Source of the DNA: Lottia gigantea
Lineage: Eukaryota; Mollusca; Gastropoda; Lottiidae
Length of the DNA: 64,000 bases
Direction: 5' to 3'
NCBI RefSeq assembly: GCF_000327385.1
Contig: NW_008710013.1
Span: 522,329 to 586,328, forward strand
Part shown: in pieces, positions 36,201 to 48,478 of the stretch
How the letters are laid out: the number at the start of each line of letters is the position of its first letter
Numbering within the stretch: the stretch's first letter is position 1
The notes under the pieces: generated by a model
The model's input: the letters and a program-made list of their open reading frames with translations, nothing else
The model's database searches: none
Told to the model about the DNA's origin: nothing
Position numbers and translations under genes: made by a program

Positions 36201-39180
36201 GTTTCATGAAGATCAGATAAAAACTGTAGTGTCTATTGTGCCTACAAGCCAAATTTGACGCGTTTTTACTAAATCAAGGGCATTAACTCCATCCAATTAT
36301 CACCAATTTCGAAATTGACCAAGATCACATCCATATATACATGCATACCAAGTTTCATCACAGATCAGATAAAAACTGTAGTCTCTGTTGTGCCGACAGG
36401 CCAAATTTGACGCGTTTTTTTCTAAGTCAAGAGCAATAACTCTGAAACTGTTAATCCGATTATTACTAATTTCGATCTTGATCGAGATCTCATCAATATA
36501 TACATGCATACCAAGTTTCATGAAGATCGGATAAAAACTGTAGTTTCTATCGCGCCTACAAGGCAAATTTGATGAGTTTTTCAAGTCAAGGGCAATAACT
36601 CTGAAACCATTCATCCGATTATTACCAATTTCAAACTTGACTGAGATCTCATCAATATATACATGCATACCAAGTTTCATCAAGATCAGATAAAACTGTA
36701 GTCTCTATTGTGCCTACAAGCCGAAATTGACGCATTTTTACAAAGTCAATAACTCTGAACCCGGTCCTCCAATTAATTCCAATTTCAAACTTATATTTCA
36801 TAAATATATACATGCATACCAAGTTTCATCAAGATCAGATAAAAAAGAAATGTGAACGGACCGACGGCAATATACGTCCACATTTCCATGAGGGCGTATA
36901 AAAAGGGCGGTCACCAATCTGCATCAAGTCAAACCATTAATCTAATTTGTGCAAGATATTTTTCATTTCAACAAACACACAAAATTCAATAAAATTTTGA
37001 CATAAACTGTTACCTCTATAGCATTCACAAGCCAACAAATTTTGATGTGTTTTTCAAGGGCAATGACTCAAAAACCATTCAAAAGAAAGATCGTCAACTT
37101 GACCATGATCTTATCATTATAAATGTTCACACCAAATTTCATTTAAATCGGATGAAAACTGCAGTCTCTATTTTGTTCACAAACAAATTTTGACGCATTT
37201 TTCCTAATTAAGGGCAATAACTAAAAAAACGTTCATAGAAAGATCGCCAATTTCAAACTTGTCCAAGATCTCATCTTTAATCTTTATTAATGATCACACC
37301 AAATTTTATTTAAATCAAATGAAAACTGTAGTCACTAAATTGTGTTCACAAACAAATTTAACACATTTTTCCTGAATCAAGGGCAATAACTCAAAAACCA
37401 TTCATCTTCAAATTCGATCTTGACCAAGATCTCATGAATATAAATGATCACACCAAATTTAATTAAAATCAGATAAAATTGTAGTCTCTATTGTGTTCGC
37501 AAGCCAATTGTGGACGTACGACCGAATGACGAGGGGCGACGACAATATACGACCACATTAAAAATTGGAATGATGGAAATTGATACTATCGTCTCCAATA
37601 AACATAAATTTTTTTTAGAAAACCTCTTCACAATCAAGCAAATAAACATACAATACAATACAAATCTTTATTTAATGTCAGTTTTTACAAAGGAATAACA
37701 TTTCCCATGGCTATTTTCACCTACTTAGAGTAAGATAGCTTGCCAGGCAATGTAATGTATGCCCACTGGCAGCTTTGACTTTGAATAAAAATATTTAGCG
37801 GTACAGTATGACCAGTATGAAATATTCAACCTTCAATTTTTAGCAATTCAATTCTAGAAGGCAAATATTCAATATTCAGCGCTGGACTGAATAATAAAAC
37901 CAAGTTTCATCAAATTCCGTCAACAATTGTGACTTCTAGAGTGTTTACGTGCAATAACTCATACTAAATATTTTTCGATTTTTAATAGGGTTTATCCTTG
38001 ATTGATAATAAACACTCATGTCAAGTTTTGTCAATATCCACCAAGAATTGTGCCTTCTGGAGTGTTTACGAGCTAAAAATTGAACGCTTTTTCAAGAACA
38101 AGGGCAATAACTAATACTAAATATTTTTCTATTCTTCTGATTTTCCATAGGGTCCATCCTTGGGTGATTACGAACACTCATGTCAAGTTTCGTTAATATC
38201 CACCAAGAATTGTGCCTACTAGAGTGTTTGCGAGATAAAAATTGAACGCGTTTTCAAGAACAAGGGCAATAACTCATACTAAATATTTTTCGATTTTTAA
38301 TAGGGTTTATCCTTGGTTGATAATAAACACTCATGTCAAGTTTTGTCAATATCCACCAAGAAATCTGGAGTGTTTACGAGCTAAAAATTGAACGCGTTTT
38401 CAAGAACAAGGGCAATAACTAATACTAAATATTCTTCGATTCTTCTGATTTTCAATAGGGTTCATCCTTGGGTGATTACGAACATTCATACTGGTTAGTT
38501 TTGTCGAAATTGTCAAGAATTGTGTCTTGTAGAGTGTTTACGAGCAATTGTGGACGGAGGACGGACCATCAAACAGACGGACATGGGTGACGGCAATATA
38601 AGCCCCCCATTTCATGTGGGCGTATAAAAAGGCATGCAATATAAGCCCCCCATTTCATGTGGGCGTATAAAAAGGCATACCTAGTAACAAATAACTACTA
38701 GTACTAGTAGTGCCATACTAAAGCTTCCTTAAAACCAAACCAAACATAATGGGAACAACTGCATTAGGAGTAGGCCGCCCTTAGGAGTAAGATAGTATGA
38801 ATATTCTAGATTGAGAGTGAGAGGAATGAACTTACAAATAAATCCCTATACACTCCTCTTGCTTTGGTATAATGTACAACACAACTTTCACAAAATCTGA
38901 ATGGTCTCGCATTCAGAATTAAACACTCAGTAAAATTAGAAGCAGATTCAGCAAACATTTGAAGATAAGCCTGACATGGTTGTAAAATCGGAGCTGTTGA
39001 ATTATGGTTCAGCAAGTCAAATGATATATCTCCCAGATCAGTTGTCATTATTATTTCAGGTGTAGTGGTAGATCGAGTAGCTGAATCTTCAGTTAGATTT
39101 AACATGATTAAAAATAAAATGATGTAATTCCGGTAAAATATTGAATTTGCCATCATTGAGTCATTGAATATAATAATCAT
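33252..39180 (-). CDS. OSTM1: Osteopetrosis-associated transmembrane protein 1 (OSTM1)
   Basis: Type I membrane protein that is the obligate beta subunit of the lysosomal chloride/proton exchanger CLC-7. Exons on the minus strand: 39180-38836, 35641-35530, 34507-34386, 34219-34082, 33811-33646 and 33355-33252 (TAG). Phases agree and give 328 residues (human 334). Visible: an N-terminal signal segment (YIILFLIMLNL), the luminal Cys-rich domain with ASNFTECLILNARPFRFCESC (human SANFTKCLVRSARPVRLCQNC), ADRIQVL, CIKCKKSYSALNSHY, MNYTRLMWGKMLNCS, several N-x-S/T sites, one membrane segment (~262-284) and a short basic/Ser-rich tail. Start 39180 is the first ATG; the MM eight codons later is an alternative. 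Intron 1 (3.2 kb) is filled with core-repeat elements and intron 2 holds a MITE. Confidence 0.94.
34840..35311. mobile_element. MITE family 2, longer copy
   Basis: Terminal inverted repeats TATCGTGGGTGACCGCTTG (left) and its mirror CAAGCGGTCACCCACGATA (right), ~470 bp, inside OSTM1 intron 2. Relative to 20299-20627 it has about 140 extra internal bases, including two TATTATTATACGAG palindromic motifs. No ORF. Confidence 0.8.
35964..36903 (+). mobile_element. Core-repeat (pearl/HINE-like) element, near full length
   Basis: The 5' end GATAGCTTGCCTGGCAAGG and CATACGCCCACT stand at 35966-36000. About five core units follow (GGGCAATAACTCTGAAACC type, spacing ~155-160 bp), then GGACCGACGG, CAATATACGTCCACATTTCC and the GGGCGTATAAAA end at 36903. 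It lies in OSTM1 intron 1. Apparent ORFs across it are a by-product of the unit repeat. Confidence 0.7.
36904..37560 (+). mobile_element. Core-repeat element abutting the previous copy
   Basis: Begins GGGCGGTCACCAATCTGCATC, a 5' end also seen at ~60263 (GGGCGGTCACCAATCTGTGTC). Three units follow, and it ends near GGGGCGACGACAATATACG / ACCACATT at ~37557. The shared GGGCGGTCACC start marks a separate subfamily from 35964-36903. Confidence 0.6.
37724..38640 (+). mobile_element. Core-repeat element, third copy in OSTM1 intron 1
   Basis: The 5' end AAGATAGCTTGCCAGGCAATG stands at ~37733. Units with CAAGGGCAATAACTCATAC and GGGTTCATCCTTGGGTGATT are spaced ~146-163 bp. The 3' end has GGACGGAGGACGGACC, then GTGACGGCAATATAAGC and CATGTGGGCGTATAAAA. 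The last ~36 bases (CATTTCATGTGGGCGTATAA with flank) are repeated once more up to ~38672. Confidence 0.7.
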
Positions 39181-39439
39181 GGATTTAATGATGATTTAAT
39201 TAAAATCGCAGGGCAAGACAACAACTGTCTTGACTTGATATTTAAAGTTAAGATTGATAGATCATGTGAATGTTTCTACATCCGGGCAACGTAGGTCAAT
39301 TCGTAAATCAAGAGAGATGTTTCGACAAAAAATAACTTTGGTTCTTTAATGCAGTCGAAGGATGCCAAGAATATTCCATTATTATTATTTGCCAAGAGTT
39401 GATCTAAAGTTATAATTACATATTTCTGTTAAGAAAATT

Positions 39440-39570
39440 TGAAAGTGTGAGTTTTCTTCGAAAAAAGGTTCGTTTCAAAAAATCAATGATGTCAAAAATT
39501 GTAGAACCAAGATGTCAGCTCCCTTGAGTTAAAAGTGAAAAGTAAACAGAAAACTAATTTTTGTGAAAAA
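39440..39570. repeat. ~125 bp direct repeat, copy 1
   Basis: GAAAGTGTGAGTTTTCTTCG through TTGTAGAACCAAGATGTCAG to CAGAAAACTAATTTTT. It recurs in the same orientation at 41905-42030 with few differences. The copies lie on either side of the MRPS31 start exon. Confidence 0.75.
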
Positions 39571-39710
39571 ATCAAACAACTATGTCTTTAGGCATATCTA
39601 GTTATTGCAGGTAGGCCTATGTCCTAAGAATTGAAAAAAAATCAGTCTGAAACTTGTCTTTACAGAGACCACATCATATTTTACATTCCAATTCCGGCTT
39701 CTCCCAATCC

Positions 39711-39752
39711 AATCCAATCCAATCCAATCCAATCCAATCCAATCCAATCCAA
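39711..39752. repeat. (AATCC)n microsatellite
   Basis: About eight perfect CCAAT/AATCC pentamers between the head-to-head genes OSTM1 and MRPS31. Translated frames across it are artefacts. Confidence 0.95.
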
Positions 39753-39809
39753 GTGCCTCCCAAAGTGGTTCCCCCCTTTTCAATTAACAGCCTAGTGAGT
39801 GATTTTCTC

Positions 39810-40580
39810 CACCTATTTTTCGTGCATCTCTGGAAATGATTAATAATTTACATGTGCTACCTAGTGACCTCTGCATTTGCTTGTTTTGATAAACGTGGGT
39901 TATCTCTACAATGTCAGCTAGCAGAATAAATCCAGTAGTTTCAAGCTCGGTAAAATGTATTAATGTCTACTTTGACAAATACAAAAGAGCGAATTTCAGT
40001 TATTACCAAACGTCACAATTTTTTATCGGTCGAATTTCCTTATAATCCCTAGCTGTAATCAGAATTCCATGTGTCGCTAAAATGTAGTCCAACAAATGAA
40101 CTAACGCCAACGGATTCCATGTCAGCAGAAAAAATCTATGGAACACAATATGGGCCATATTCTTATGTTGTTTCAATGACTTTTAGCAATAAATTACATT
40201 TTACTAATCTTATTTTGTCAATCACTATTTTTTTTTTAAATAGTTGTTCTTTTAAGGAATTGTCACTAGTTATAATGAATTGATATTAAAGATAAATACT
40301 AAGTGAAGCTAATTATACCATTAGGTATCCATACAATGTGTTTTTCTCGACTTATTTATAGATCAAATATTGTACATGAAAATATGTGACGCATTCTGCC
40401 GCCCTTGCCAAGTTGGTTGCTCATGAAATATGGGTCAAAGTGAGGGATTCATAAAGAAAACCAAAAAACCAATTTTAATTAATCTGAGGAAACATTTAAG
40501 ACATAAAAAGAAAATTTCTGTTTTTTTAACTTTCACGAAATTCGGTGTTGAATCCTTCTATGCACGAAAATAGGATTGCC
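39810..40580. mobile_element. MITE family 1, decayed copy in opposite orientation
   Basis: Sequence such as GACGCATTCTGCCGCCCTTG and ATGAAATATGGGTCAAAGTG is the reverse complement of 5260-5320. GGAACACAATATGGGCCAT matches 5545-5565 reversed. The outer termini are poorly preserved (TTTTTCGTGCATCTCTGG at the left; GCACGAAAATAGGATTG at the right). It occupies the OSTM1-MRPS31 interval. Confidence 0.65.
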
Positions 40581-40969
40581 CTTGGGTTGATGAAAATGTT
40601 AATCATTGGAAAAGTTGATGTTTGTAAATATGATTTTACGTAGGGGAATTTTTATTCAGAAAAGTATGTCATTTTCACAGGAATTTTCTCTGAGGGAAGA
40701 GTGTCTCTTTCTATTTTTTTTTTATTAAAAATACTTAATTAATAGCAAGAATTCTACATCATTAAAAAGTGCTAATACTCCAAAAAGTTAAAAAATTCCA
40801 TGTAATTTCGTCCATACAGCAAAAATCTGGTATGCAAATAAAAAAAGTAATTTATTTTCTCAAAGTGTTGAGTGTAATTACCTAATCACACACCTATCAT
40901 AATTAACAAAACAACTATGACATTAATTTATAAAGCCTTAAAACATGTACATGTGCATTAAATGGTGCA

Positions 40970-41065
40970 TGTTTCGATTATGAAGCAATTACATAATCGA
41001 TTATGCGTCTCCGATTATTTTGATTAATCGATTATTATTTTCATCCGATTACCCATCACTAGTTA
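40970..41065. mobile_element. hAT-type transposon end
   Basis: Dense CGATTA/TAATCG motifs end in CCGATTACCCATCACTAG, the complement of the CTAGTGATGGGTAATCGG terminus known from hAT non-autonomous elements. The partner end was not located. Confidence 0.5.
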
Positions 41066-41554
41066 TTAAGATGGGTTCCCTTATTTTCATTTATGAAAAT
41101 GAAAATGCTTATTGATGCTTATATAAATAGAAAGTAGAGGTGTTCTAATGACTTGGAAAAATACCAGTTTGTCTCACAAGTCAATAATTATTTCATAATT
41201 AGCTAAATTAGAAGAGAATTACCAACAGAATTCCAATGAGTGACCGATCAAGAAAGGTCCAAAGGTCTTTTTTTGTTTATCCAGACTGTACATACATGGA
41301 CATTTATGATTGGTTAAAACTCTTAGTTATATGCAATAAGAACAAAATGATATGATTAAGAATAAATGATAATTCATTGGAAATACCAACTAATGAAGTA
41401 GTTCGCTTTATTTGACACTAAAAATTAAGGAAACCCATCTTTAACATTGGTCAGTAACTTATAACACAAATAAAAAGGATTAGAAAATCAGAGCTTATAT
41501 AATTGTGAAATAACATAATGTGATTCAATGACAAATGTTACTAAGGGTAATTTT

Positions 41555-44500
41555 ATGATGTTTTATTCTACATGTAGGTTTTTGATCAAAAGAAAGGTTT
41601 TGCAATCAGCAAATTCCGCATCATTTAACCAGTCAGTACAACAATGGAAATCAAAGAAGAATAGAGATAAAAAAGACACTGATGGGTAAGATGAGAGAAA
41701 ATCAATTATATCTGTAATAAAATTTACTTACCTAGTTATTAATCTTGGCATCCTTTTTGAAGTGTCTATTTATGGATGATGTGCATTATATGGTATCGTA
41801 TTATTACGATTTCCAAAGCAAGCCCCTATTCATCATAACTTTCTTGAGATCATGTTAGATTAATATTAAGAAATTGTGCATTCAGGTCTCTATACTCTAA
41901 AATTTGAAAGTGTCAGTTTTCTTCGAAAAAAGTTTCGTTTCAAAAAATCAATTATGTCAAAAATTGTAGAACCAAGATGTCAGCGCCCTTGAGTTAAAAG
42001 TAAAAAGTAGACAGAAGACTAATTTTTTATTTAGTATTATATTCTATCTACTTTTTGTCTTGATTGGTCAGAGATAAATATGATCAACCCCATGGCTTAA
42101 TTTAATATAGATTGATATGAATTTGTCAGAATTGGTATTTGGATATGATGTCTTATTATATACTTGTTACACATAAGTAGAAAAAAATCATTAAAAATAA
42201 TTTGATGTATGAACTATTTATTTGTTAATCTTAGAATATTTTTATGTTTCCCAAAAAATCTGCCCTTTTTTATAGAGAAAAAATATCTGATGAAATGAAG
42301 GAAGCAGTGAAGAATGTTGCTAAATCTGTACCTGGAGATGAACAAAAGACTGAAAAGGATCTTCTTGGATCACTATTAAGAAGATCTCAATCTCAAGCTA
42401 TTAAAAGGCCTCAAGTGAGCAAGACATCTTCAGATGATGAACAACACATAAGGTATCAGACAATTTATAGAATAAATGCATATAATAGTATTAATTGGAT
42501 TGATACCATACAGTAATTTTCGTGCATATACAGTGGTGTAACCTATTTTCGTGGATATAAGGATTCAACACCGAATTTTGTCGAAGTTAAAAAAAAGAAA
42601 TTTTTTTTTATGTCTTAGATGTTTCCTCAGATATTCTACAAAATAATTAAAATTGGTTTATTTCGATTTTCTGTATGAATCCTTCACTTTGACCCATATT
42701 TCATGAACAACCAACTCGGCAACGGCGGCAGAATGCGTCACCTATTTTCGTGTACAATGTTTGATCTATAAATAAGTCTAGAAATCCACGAATAATAGGT
42801 TTCCACAAAATAAGATTACTTGACTGTAAGATTCATCAGTGAATTTTGTCAAAGTTAAAAAAATGGATGTTTTCTTAGATATTCTACAAAATAATTAAAA
42901 TTGGTTTGTTTCGAATTTTTTTTATGAATACCTCACTTTGGCGCGTTTTTCATGAGTAACCAAATCGACAACGGCGGCAAAATGCATCACATATTTTCGT
43001 GTACAATGTTTGATCTACAAATAAGCATGATTTATAGTCATTGAAACAACATAAGAATATGGTCCACATTGTGTTCCATAGAATTTTTCTGCTGACACGG
43101 AATCAGCTAGTTGATCACGTGACTTCTTTCGTTGGACTACATATTTAGTGACCATAAATATTGAAACTGCTATAGCTCCTAAACATACAATGAAATTTAA
43201 AATGGTATGATAGCTTCTTTAGTTTTTAAGACAATTACAGTATATTGTTTTGTCATCAACTGATTTTCATGAAGCTTACTAAAAGTTACTTATTTTACCA
43301 ACTGTATGTTGACTTGTTGTTAGATTTTTTCAATGAGATCAAAAAGTTGAAATGAGGTTTATCTACTAGTGAAAATCAAATGAGTTAATTAGTTAAGTCT
43401 GCAAGTTATATCTTCATGTAAATAATATATATACAATATCTGTTTTTTTTTTCAGTAAGCTGTTAATGAATATGAAAATAAATACTAATGTCTCCGAAGG
43501 TAAGTGTGAAAGATCACTTTGATGAAAATCAGTTGATATAGTAAGACATTCTTTCCTTTTAGCAAAGAATCCTATTCAATTTGAAAGTTCTCTGTTGGTG
43601 CAAACTGCTCATATTTCAATACGGACTTCCCGTTAGTACTGTATAAATACATACCAAATTTTTTTATGATAATCAGTTGAATCTTTTTGAAGAATTTTAA
43701 AGCATGCCAATGTATATTGATGATGATAAATGAATGATTTTGGAGTGACACTCTTAAAGGAATACTGACATAGAATGTAAATTAAATAAAGATTGTCCAG
43801 TTGTAAAATCATATAACCATGTTGAGAGTAACAGATAGCATACAAATGATGATAAGATAGCAGATGAATTCACTCCCAATGTAATAGCATGACAGGCTAT
43901 GCTTATTCTTCTAGACACCATCTGCCTGGAAATGGAAATGTGGACGTATATTGCCGTCGCCCCTGTCCATCGGTCCGTCAGTCTGTCAACATTTCTTGTG
44001 AACACAATAGATTTTCAACTGATTTTAATGAAATTTGGTTTGATCATTTATGTTGATGAGATCTTGGTCAAGTTCGAATTTGACGATCTTTCGATGAACG
44101 GTTTTTTAGTTATTGCCCTTGACTTAAGCAAAACGCGTCAAAATTCGTTTGTGAGCACAACAGAGACTACAGTTTTCAATTGATTTTAATGAAATTTGGT
44201 GTGATCATTTATATTAATAAGATCTTGGTCAAGTTCAAATTAGACGATCTTTCGATGAACGATTTTTGAGTTATTGCCCTTGACTTAGGCAAAACACTTC
44301 AAAATTTGTTTGTGAACACAATAGAGACTACAGTATTCAATTGATTTTAATGAAATTTGGTGTGATCATTTATAATGATGAGATGTTGGTCAAGTTCGAA
44401 TTTGACATTCTCCGGTTTTTGAGTTTTAGCCCTTGACTTAGGAAAAATGCTTCAAAATTTGTTTGTGAACATAATAAAGACTACAGTTTTCAACTGATTT

Positions 44501-47500
44501 TAATGAAATTTGGTGTGATCATTTATATTAATAAGATCTTGGTCAAGTTTGAATTTGACGATCTTTCGATGAAAGATTTTTGAGTTATTGCCCTTGACTT
44601 AGGAAAAACGCGTCAAAATTTGTTCGAGAACACTTTAGAGACTACAGTTTTCAATAGATTTTAATGAAACATGGTGTGATCATGTATATTGATGGGATAA
44701 TTTGATGTATTTGGGTTATTGATATTAATATTAAATTTCTTTAATATGAGAAAATTCATTCTTTTGTCACTAAAGACTGTTTTATCATTTCTGACAACTG
44801 CCAGTGGGCGTATGTTACCATGAACACAATCAAGGAGATAGTGTCTGAAACCTGGTGTGAAGATATATTAATTGGTCAAGTTTAGAAATGAAAATAATCA
44901 AGGAATGACCTGAACATTTTTTCAGTTTATCAGTCTATAAACAGAAAAAAAACTGTGTACACTTGTATTCCTTATAATTAAATCAACACGAATATGTGCT
45001 AAAATATTTATCTAAATTGGCACATAGATACATAACATTTTAACATAACGCTGATGAACCGATAACAACTATTCCTGGAGAAGAGCCAATCAGCAATAAG
45101 TAGATCACCGTATTTATAGTCTACTGTTTACTGCCTGAAAGTTGATGGAGCGGCCACGTTGAAAGTTCAGTTATTGAAAGAAGAGTTCTAAGTCCAGAAT
45201 TCATGATATTGTTGGAATTTGGAGTGTGCACATTCAGTTAGGTGTCGATTTCGGCTCTGTTAGCGTTCGAAGGAACAACATCAATGCCGTGTAGTGGCCA
45301 CGTCAATCAAAATGATAAAAGTAGTCCGTTGAGGGAAATGGATATAAACCAAATGCATGTTATCAAATTGTGTGGTACCATGTAAACGTAAATCGTGATT
45401 TGATCATTAAGATTTTGGTTTTGAGCTTTTGTCATTGTCTAATTTGGTTTGAGATTGACTCAACCATTATATGATCTCTTTGAAACTTGGTATGCACACA
45501 TGTAAATGGATAGTTCAAAATGGACAATATTTTCTTTCTTTTTTTTTCAATCAGATGATAGAGTACTATACAGTGTTTATCAAATTTTGATGAAATTTGG
45601 AATAAATGTGTATGTTGATGAGACTTTGTTCAAGTTTTAATTTGATAGCCTGTTTATGAGGTATTGCCTTGACATACAAAATATCTTTAAGATTATGAGA
45701 AAATTCATTTTAAAGTCACTAAAGACATTGTTATCATTTCTGACAGCTTGTAGTGGGTATATGTTACCTTGCCTGGCAGTCTATCTTTAAATCTTATGAT
45801 ATTGATTTGTTTTAATTCTGTAGAAAAAGAAGATGAGAAGTTGGATGTAAGGTAGGTAATTTAAAGAACAGTTGTTTTCAGTTTTTGAGCTCAATGACTT
45901 GAGTCAAATTCCATCAATGGTGACAACACTGTTTAATGTGATTTTATACTATATACTTTTCCTCTCCCACATTTTGACTAATTATTCTTCTATATATTGA
46001 CATATAGCTTTATCAATGCAAAGTCAAACAATGACTATTATTACTGCAATAAAGCTGATATTCCAGTTCACATTAAAAAAAGAGGCAAATTCTCATGGAA
46101 AGCAGGACAATATTTCTAATCCATACTAAATAAAATACAAACTTACAAAATTACAAGAACAAAATAACTCAACTTCTCTGGCAATAGTCCGGCATTGTTG
46201 ACTTATGACACCTTTAGTAATGTCTTAAGGGCATTGTAAAGCTGATGTAGAACATTATTACCTTTCAATTAAACCTGGGAATCTTATAATTACAGAAAAT
46301 TCCAATATTCCTCATAAATAGTTATTATTTTAGATGTATGTATGTTTGTTTCATTTGAGCAGTTATTGATTACAATTTGTTTTATAGTTCAACTTTGAGA
46401 CTATTTGAAGGACCAGATTTGGGGATTTTCAACCCTGACACAGAAGAAAAAGTCCAATGTAAGTTTTAATTCTGTTGAGATTAAGGCACTATACATTATA
46501 TATTAGTACTGACACATAAGGTTTGTGGAGATTTTCACTGATGTTAACCATTCTACTTTTGTGAGGCCGCCACAACCAGAAGTTAACATAATAACTGAAG
46601 CAAAAAAATTAAGTGATTTATCTTAGTTATGGTGTCAGGTATTTCCTACCTGGATAGTGAGTTTGGGTCAGCCCTGTCAGTTAAAATGTTTTCGAATAAA
46701 GAGTGTAGGCCTAAATCAAATAGACTATTGTTTGCGTAGATAGGGAGTGTAAAGTTCATGTGGTTAGTATGTGTGTTTTGAAGACATGGAAAGCACTGCT
46801 TCAGTGAAGTCATCATCACATTTATCAATTAAAGGGACGGTGCAAAATTTTTTATTTTGGACCAATCATACCTAAGCCTCAGAGACGGAATTTTTTTTTA
46901 GCTAATCCAATCAGTAGTAGTGTTCACAGCTCACTGTCAAAATTTGTTAAAAAGACAAGTCGCCTTTCTGGAAACACTGCCATATATAGAAAATACATCT
47001 ATACAAATAGGAAAAGAATCTCCTAGTTTGAGGTATTTTTGAAGCAGTTATGCGCTTTTGGTATCTACCATTTGATTGGTAATTAATCATTAGAATGATG
47101 GTTTCTTAATTAATTTAAGATCAAACTGTAATTCAGAAGCTGATGTAAGAAATAAACTGTTAGAGTTTAGCCGACAAGCACAAAATTTGTCAGGTATCTT
47201 TGGTTATGCCCGTGTGCTGTATTAACTGAGATTTGGAGTTATATACACTTAATCCTTTGAGAACAGACAGTGACCTAAATACATGAATCAAACAGGATCA
47301 AAGAGTTTTTAAGCTCAATATGTATGGGGAAAGAAATATTACACATTTGCTTGGTTTACTGGGAATATTAACTATTGATCATATTATGAAAATAGATAAT
47401 GAAAAACACCTGCTGTTTTTTGTAGGAAAACATGTAAGATGCAGAAGGTAGTTGTATCTACCTGATATTTATCAAATCAATTTATCAATAATTAATCAAT

Positions 47501-48478
47501 ATAGTATATAGAAGAAACCCAATGTTTGGTAATACTCGACACCGTTCTAAGGGTTTTATTATAAACAATTATAAAATCATAGACATGACATTCTATTGGA
47601 TCAAAAAACTATTTAGAAAATTTCATTATGCCAATTCCTTCTTTCCTTGGTAATTTCTTTCTTTTTTTTCTTCTTTTTTGCTGTTAATGGAATGAAGATG
47701 AAACAACAGGTGAGGTATATGACAGAAAACAATCATTACGTTATGCATTAGAGAGAGAGAAATTTGAAGCTATGTCTATAGCAAGTATACCTACAAATGG
47801 TTTTCAAGAGATGATTAATTGGACTAAGGAAGGAAAACTCTGGAATTTTCCTATTAATAACGAATTTGGTAAGTAAAAAATACATATTGCTTTCCGCAGA
47901 GCTCCGGTCACAGTTTTGGAACAGAACAGAAAAGTATGAAAAGACAGTCAAAATACATTAAGATATGACATGATTGAAGTCATGATGAAAAAGGATAACC
48001 CATAAAGCTTGTGTAAAATCCTCATTAGTTTATTTTCAACATTATGTAAGGCTTTATTGGTTTGTTCCGTCAGCTTTAATTATTTGTTTCAAATTGTTTA
48101 ATTATGGCTTAAAAAATGTTTAAGTATGAGTTTTACTAATGACAAATGTTAATTTGTGGTTTTAAAACTATTAAATATTTCTTAGGCAAAGAAGATTTAA
48201 AGGTAGGCTTTGAAGAACATGTTTTCCTAGAAACTGAGATCAAGGATTTTCCCCGAAAAGGACCCATTAGACATTTTATAGAATTAGTTGCTGTGGGTTT
48301 ATCAAGAAATCCTCATATTAGTGCCAAGAGTAAGAGAAATCATATCAACTGGTTTAGAGAATATTTTAAATCCAAGAGTAAAGTGTTGGAAGAGTCTTTA
48401 GGTGATGCCAGTAAATTTACAGAAAGAGAAAGCAACTCGGTTAAAGAACAGAAATCAATAAAACAAGATAAATGTTAA
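41555..48478 (+). CDS. MRPS31: Small ribosomal subunit protein mS31 (MRPS31)
   Basis: Animal-specific protein of the mitochondrial 28S ribosomal subunit. Exons 41555-41685, 42276-42452, 43456-43499, 45824-45851, 46388-46458, 47698-47868 and 48186-48478 (TAA) have matching phases and sum to 304 residues (human 395). The N-terminus [20 protein letters not shown] is a basic amphipathic import signal. Family blocks: [79 protein letters not shown], and [20 protein letters not shown] followed by HINWFREYF. The C-terminal domain is strongly conserved. The shortness lies in the poorly conserved N-terminal third, as is common for invertebrate members. The 28-bp exon 4 is unusually small. The acceptor at 47697 (GAATGAAG) lacks a strong pyrimidine tract next to it. 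Confidence 0.95.
41905..42030. repeat. ~125 bp direct repeat, copy 2
   Basis: GAAAGTGTCAGTTTTCTTCG through AGAACCAAGATGTCAG, matching 39440-39570, within MRPS31 intron 1. Repeat class unknown. Confidence 0.75.
42531..42826. mobile_element. MITE family 1, internally deleted copy
   Basis: CAGTGGTGTAACCTATTTTC at the left and the mirror of CAGTCAAGTAATCTTATTTT at the right, bordered by TA on both sides. ~296 bp, against 827 bp for 5110-5936. It joins the left third of the long copy to its right end. Lies in MRPS31 intron 2. Confidence 0.75.
42828..43142. mobile_element. MITE family 1, partial second copy
   Basis: Directly follows the deleted copy and repeats the middle of the family: GAATTTTGTCAAAGTTAAA, AACGGCGGCAAAATGC, TGATCACGTGACTTC. 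It lacks the right terminus. May be an older copy into which, or beside which, the 296-bp copy inserted. Confidence 0.6.
43936..44822 (-). mobile_element. Core-repeat element, ~161 bp units
   Basis: Starts ATGTGGACGTATATTGCCGT, then CCATCGGTCCGTCAGTC, then four units with TTATTGCCCTTGACTTA (44110, 44271, ~44428, 44585; spacing 157-161). It ends with TGCCAGTGGGCGTATGTTACC at ~44805-44822. Lies in the MRPS31 intron after exon 3. The apparent 94-codon ORF here is a repeat artefact. Confidence 0.7.
45480..45793 (-). mobile_element. Core-repeat element, truncated
   Basis: One to two units (TTGATGAAATTTGGAATAAA ... TTGTTCAAGTTTTAATTTGA) end with GTAGTGGGTATATGTTACCT and TGCCTGGCAGTCTATCTTTA. It sits 30 bases before the 28-bp MRPS31 exon 4. 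Confidence 0.55.

Noticed and set aside
35964-37560. Long open frames on the minus strand such as 36683-36300
   Set aside because: They run through ~160 bp core repeats whose unit lacks a stop in one frame; the protein is the repeat read several times.
39598-39839. ORFs with repeated GLDWI or SNPIQ
   Set aside because: Product of the AATCC microsatellite.
43899-44183. Plus-strand ORF of 94 codons
   Set aside because: Lies wholly inside a core-repeat element, and the same words recur in every copy.
45160-45345. GC-richer island in MRPS31 intron (GGAGCGGCCACG, GTGGCCACGTC)
   Set aside because: Short frames only, no domain; may be an old insert but nothing supports a class.
48458-48462. AATAAA inside the MRPS31 last exon, 16 bases before the stop
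   Set aside because: Coding context explains it; use as a polyadenylation signal would truncate the protein.
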